Assembly: GCF_008831285.2 (NCBI RefSeq)
Contig: NC_045141.1
Location: 15,486,106 to 15,550,105 of the forward strand
Source: Nymphaea colorata
Lineage: Eukaryota > Streptophyta > Magnoliopsida > Nymphaeales > Nymphaeaceae
Direction of reading: 5' to 3'
DNA: 64,000 nt
Positions 59,573 through 64,000 of the stretch are shown here, piece by piece. Positions within the stretch are counted from its first letter, which is position 1; each line of letters begins with the position of its first letter. Below the pieces are notes generated by a model. It made no database searches, was not told the origin of the DNA, and was given only the letters and a program-made list of their open reading frames with translations. A program made the translations under genes and the position numbers.

Positions 59573-62024
59573 TGTCCAAGTGCCTGGTAAAAACCCCCCA
59601 AACTTGGGTTTTAAGCCTCAAACCCAATTGTTAATAGGGGCATTTGGTAACAGGTACATTGCATTAATGTTTTCATAAATCTATCCCACAAGATTGGGTA
59701 GATTCATAAAACATTGTATCTTTGGCAGATTCATAAAACACTAACATAGTGTTCCTGTTCTGAAGTGTCATTAACAATTCTTTGGTCTTACCCAAATGAA
59801 GACTTAGTTTCTCCTAGTGTTAGTAAACTAGTGAAACAAAAAAACAATAGCCATACTAATGTAGATATTAATTAACAAAATTAAATGTATAAACATTGTT
59901 GGGTATAGCTAAAAAGGCCAATACGAACCAATGAACATAAGGTCTGAATATATTGAAGTTAGTTCATAGAATGTTGTTTTGTATTAACAATGCAAAGCTC
60001 AGCTAGGTGTGTTTCCAAAGGCATCAAAAGTTGCATATTGTTTCTAATGCCACCAAACCTTTCTTAAGTGTTAAAGCAAAAGCTCATCCACTACGTCACA
60101 CGTTCCTTGAGGTTTGGGTTTCCTGTAATATGAAGGTTTTATGATCAGACTTCTGATCAATAAAATAGAACTTCCATTAGGCATCCAAAGTAACACAGAA
60201 AGGCTTATTTTTAGCTTCATTTTGACAGAAGAAAACAAGTATTAATAGTCTTTTATATAGTCAGTTTTAGATAGTCAAACAGATAAATACTTGTAAAAGG
60301 ACAGCAAATATTAATACTTTTTTATCAAATTATGTCCTTCATTCACGTTTTAAATTATCATTAAATAGTACAATTGTTAATGATAAGTATCAAGTACTTG
60401 TCCAATAAATAGAGGTTGAAAAACTAACTGAGATTCTCAGCTGGTAATTCTAGATCCGTTACTAAAAGCAACCTGTTTATTAGGAAATTCTCATTTGGCG
60501 GCTCAACTTTCCGGCGTAATCTGTAAAATGAGATGACATGTTTCATTAATATTATAAACACGCCCTTTGCTAATGGCCATCACATAAGGGTGTAGAATTT
60601 AATATTTGATCATATTTGACCGATTTCAATGAATGAAAAAATTCAGAAACACGAAGATTGCCGACATGGGCAGAACCAACAAAACTTCATTTACGGGAAC
60701 CATACAATTTTACGGATCCTAAGTCCGGGACGGAGCCAAGGGGGTTTGGTCCACCTTAGGAATAAATATATATATATATATTTGACTTGTTTTATATAAA
60801 AATTTTGAAAAATAATAATTTTGTTTATGTTAAAATTTAGAAACTTTAATTTGAAAATTTTTTTGCTCCGCCCCTTTATTGTTGATTGTGTTTGATAGTT
60901 TATAAACAGTTTCCGATCACGGATTTGTAGCTTTTATCAACGACATGATTCATGGATATGATTTGAAGTCCAATCCCTTTGAGTAATACGCATTTCACGA
61001 GGCGCGGATCCGTATAGGATTACTTCATCCCTTTGATAAATGAAAGAAAGATGGCAACCTTTCGTTTTTTTTTTTTCCAGCCAAAGAAGACGGGAAAAAG
61101 GTAAAGGAATATCCGAAGTCCAAAGGCTCTTTGATGCTTCAACCCTACGGCTGTGCAGTTGGCCGTTGACGCACGTCAGGCCGGTGGTTCTCCGACGGGT
61201 TCAAGTTATCCACTGCTTCACGGTGCCAACGACGTCGGCGCATCATTCCGGTGGGCGAATCCATTAAAGTCATTCGGTTTGGATCCAGATCTTAAATGAC
61301 AACTACCTGGCTCCACGATCCAAAATAAGGGTGAAATGAGTCGAATCCGGATCTGATTTGGATCTCCTGGTGAAATTTCGATCTTCTAAAAACCTAGGCA
61401 AATGGATCGCGTCGATAATGTTGGTCTCGCGTGATTTGAACCTAATTCCCACAAGTAACCGCTTTATTTGCTTTGTCCCGTTCTAGGTTAAGGCCACGAA
61501 TAAACATGCTTCTTCAGCCCCAGATTGAAGCCCCAAACGGGTCGTGCCCATGGGATCTGATCCATCCTTGCGTTTCTTCTTCTTTTTCTTGTAAAATACT
61601 TATCGGAAAATTAAAACAAAAGGTCAGACATAAAAATATTCCGTGTGCGCAAGAATATGAGAGACGCATAAAAGAAACGAACGGTGGAGATTGTAGATTT
61701 CTAGAAAAAGCGATTTCGCTGATCGCTTATACGATCTACTTACGTTATTGTTGCACCTCTTATGCATAATGCGTAAATTATTCCATCGAATATGCTTTTA
61801 TATATATATATATATATATTAATTAACCTGTAATCATGGTATGTATGAGTGAGTGGCCGTTCATCTAAAAGTTAGAACAAAAAAAAATGAAGTAGTATAT
61901 GACATGAAGATATCACCTTTTTATCATTATAGATCTAATGACTATTAAATTGGAGAGTGACTTAAAAAAACAGTCACCATTATATATATAAACTGAACCC
62001 TAACTCCGACATTTATTTGTTAAA
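59573..62024. other. AT-rich DNA with one small relic, no gene recognised
   Basis: Besides the relic at 60,725-60,875 and short AT microsatellites near 60,768 and 61,798, there are only short open frames (75 and 98 codons at 61,040-61,267 and 61,473-61,769) without recognisable domains. Confidence 0.45.
60725..60875. mobile_element. Small relic of the CAGGGGCAGAGC-type hAT-like family
   Basis: Ends read cgggacggagccaag and, inverted, aggggcggagcaaa. The interior attttatataaaaattttgaaaaat and aaatttagaaacttt segments match the reverse complement of the relic at 18,293-18,492. No clear target duplication was found. Confidence 0.6.
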
Positions 62025-62320
62025 ATGACAACGGTTTTGAATCGTCTCTCAAGTCCCTTCCTCGCGCATCCACCAGCACCGGTCATTGCCGGCACCTTTC
62101 AGCAAAACTGGTGGGCCTGGAGTCGGAGAAAGGCACAGGTGGCTGCCTCCCTCTCCTCCCCAAATCTCTCTTCCTCTCCACCGCCACCGCCACCGCCACA
62201 GCCCGGCGCTTCACCAGTTGGCCCACCGAGACTCCGCCAATGAGCCTGTGAGACTCCGCCGACGGGCCTGCCAGACACGGCAAAGTCTTGCACCCCACTT
62301 TTAAAAGTAGGATCCAAAAA
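62025..62320. other. Isolated GC-rich island, unrecognised
   Basis: A 300-base GC-rich patch in AT-rich surroundings, with a CCACCG triplet run (about 62,178-62,200) and a short near-duplication gagactccgcc. Overlapping frames of about 70 codons are open on both strands, as expected from base composition. No family recognised; it could be a promoter-like or transposon-derived fragment. Confidence 0.3.
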
Positions 62321-62691
62321 ATTTGACAATTGGTGAATACGAAGAGTATTTCATTATACTACGTAAAAAAAAAGTTGAACATCCTACTAACCCTTGTTTT
62401 GTTTTGAGGTGCCAACCCCGCTGTGTTTCAACTTGCATGTTAATGACACTCCTTTTGCAATACAAAGAGTTGAAGCCTCAAAGATTTAAGCACCAACCCC
62501 CTCATAAACGATTAGCAACAACAATTGGTATATATTTGTTTACTATGAGGAGGAAGTGTCTCTATAATGCACTTAACCGGTGAAAGTCCCTTTTTGAGTT
62601 GTTTAACAATATGAACATTTCATGTGTCCACTCTAAGATTGAGAGTGGATTCATTATTCAGTGTGCTTATAATTGCCATCCCAAACTTTAG

Positions 62692-62694
<3 letters not shown>

Positions 62695-62773
<79 letters not shown>
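62695..62773. repeat. AT microsatellite
   Basis: About 39 uninterrupted AT dinucleotides. Confidence 0.98.
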
Positions 62774-62776
<3 letters not shown>

Positions 62777-63399
62777 GCAGTTACAATTGTCAAACAACAT
62801 CTTTATTGCCTAGCATGTCCACCATGCTTTTATTTGTTCCAGCTTTATTGCAAATTTTCATTCTAATTCCAAGTTGAGGTGGAAATTTAATTATAAAACT
62901 TTGATTGCATAATGAAAATTCTAAGACATCAAACATTGGCACAGCACGTTGGACCAATAGCTGGGAGAAAGCCAATCTCTTGTTCGATTCCCATGAGTGT
63001 CAATCTCCCTCTAAGTCGACACAGTTATAAACCCCAACAGCAATGAAAATGAAACAGTCTTGAGTCTCCTGACTTCTTATTTTCTCATTGGAATAGCTCC
63101 TGAATCCATGAAGTTATCAAATAGATAATTTTCACAATTGAGAATGTCCTTTTATTATAGATGCTGACAATTAAGAGTGCATATTTTATTATCTATGCAG
63201 AGCCACGAGGCTTGTAGAGGTCCATATGGATCCAGTTCGGCCCCAATTTTAAACAACAAGGACCAGATCCAAGGTTTGATCCAGAAAGTAGACCCGCTGA
63301 GACAACTGACTCGTCCCGACTCTTTAAAATATCTCTCGGTCCCTCCCACCGGCTGCCTTACGAGTTACGACGACACATCTTTAGCACCTTCGATCATAG
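62774..63399. other. AT-rich DNA, no gene recognised
   Basis: Only short frames are present. A gttcgattccc motif near 62,980 resembles a tRNA B box, but no matching A box or cloverleaf is present. Confidence 0.4.
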
Positions 63400-64000
63400 A
63401 GATGGACGGTTCCAAATGGTCACAACCATTTTAGTTTTGGGGTGGGACGTAATACGGAGGAGGGAGACTGGAGAGGTCCGACATGGGCATCGCGACGATC
63501 TCGGCCGTTCGTTTGAAGACCCCGGACGTGGTGGGCTTAACCTCCCCACCGCCTTGCTGGTGGAGGCTTACTGCTCGCTCCCGGAGTCTCCTTCCCGACG
63601 TCTCTCTCCGGGATTCATGAGCACTCCTCGCTCCGGCAGTCTTTCGGCCAACGGGTTGTCCGGAAACTGCTATATTTGGGGGGAATGAGACTGAGTTCGC
63701 ACTTCGCACTACCAGAGAGGGTTATTTTGTTTCTGGGAGATCGAATGTCTCCTTAGTCCCTTTTCAGCGTCCGTGGCGTAATTTATTGGTTAGGGTTTGT
63801 ACCTAGAAGTGATCGAACACGAGTGGCAGCGCCTCTCCCTGATATTTCAAAATCTCCGGTTCTCAAGATCACCTGATGAATGGCGTGGAGGCAGCTGAGA
63901 AAGGTTGGCTGTCTACTTCATGTCTTCTGGTTCAATTCACTGCAGGGGAATATTGGAGTTTTGTTGGTGGTGTTTGGGATGGTAGATTTCCGTTACTTAA
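63400..64000. other. GC-richer block at the right edge, possibly the start of a gene continuing outside
   Basis: Base composition rises and both strands have open frames of about 90 codons (63,416-63,688 plus, 63,431-63,709 minus), neither recognisable. An ATG at about 63,880 opens a plus-strand frame starting MNGVEAAEKG that stays open to the window edge, and a GT follows after GCTGAGAAAG, so it could be a first coding exon. The evidence is compositional only. Confidence 0.25.

Noticed and set aside
62940-63010. tRNA or tRNA-derived SINE suggested by a gttcgattccc motif
   Set aside because: No A box at the right distance and no acceptor or anticodon stems could be paired.

Overview
The window is nuclear DNA of a flowering plant. 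Its genes have plant exon-intron structure, and the two intact ones are a class II KNOX homeobox gene (KNAT3/4/5 group) and a ubiquitin-conjugating enzyme of the UBC4/5/6 (UBE2H-like) group. Fragments of two plant families, callose synthase and GH35 beta-galactosidase, are also present. The rest is AT-rich DNA full of hAT-type miniature elements, a large LTR, long inverted repeats and microsatellites. I cannot name the species. I see no bacterial-type features, CRISPR array, rRNA gene or convincing tRNA gene.

Layout. 1-20.7 kb is transposon territory. It holds direct and inverted repeats, a callose synthase fragment and a broken beta-galactosidase fragment side by side (4.6-6.35 kb), and an element with about 1.4-kb terminal inverted repeats whose arms carry an RPW8-like coding fragment (8.55-16.5 kb). 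One arm of that element is split by a 4.8-kb probable solo LTR, and the LTR itself contains a hAT miniature element with a perfect 8-bp target duplication. 19.9-31.97 kb (block A) contains the promoter and first two exons of the KNOX gene and stops in a TC microsatellite at a run of exactly 100 Ns. 32.07-34.52 kb (block B) is an inverted copy of part of block A. 34.52-46.6 kb (block C) is a direct second copy of block A, which then continues into the remaining KNOX exons. 48-50 kb is intergenic. 50.2-57.05 kb is the E2 gene on the minus strand, convergent with KNOX. 57-64 kb is the E2 upstream region followed by further repeat-rich DNA, with a GC-richer block at the right edge.

The most important observation concerns the assembly. 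Blocks A and C are almost identical and differ mainly by single-base homopolymer length changes. One of these puts a frameshift into KNOX exon 2 in block A only. Block B plus the start of block C forms a fold-back palindrome with a 6-bp microhomology at its turn. The simplest reading is one real locus of about 49 kb: a contig end (A) overlaps the start of the next contig (C) without being merged, and the next contig begins with a chimeric fold-back stub (B). A real duplication is not excluded from sequence alone, but the single complete KNOX gene (exons at 41,025-48,112, 442 aa) is the one to use.

Functional picture: KNOX (a transcription factor) and the E2 (an acidic-tailed ubiquitin carrier) are ordinary single-copy-type neighbours with no evident pathway link. 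I found no convincing new biological system. The unusual content is the nested and gene-capturing mobile DNA and the assembly structure.
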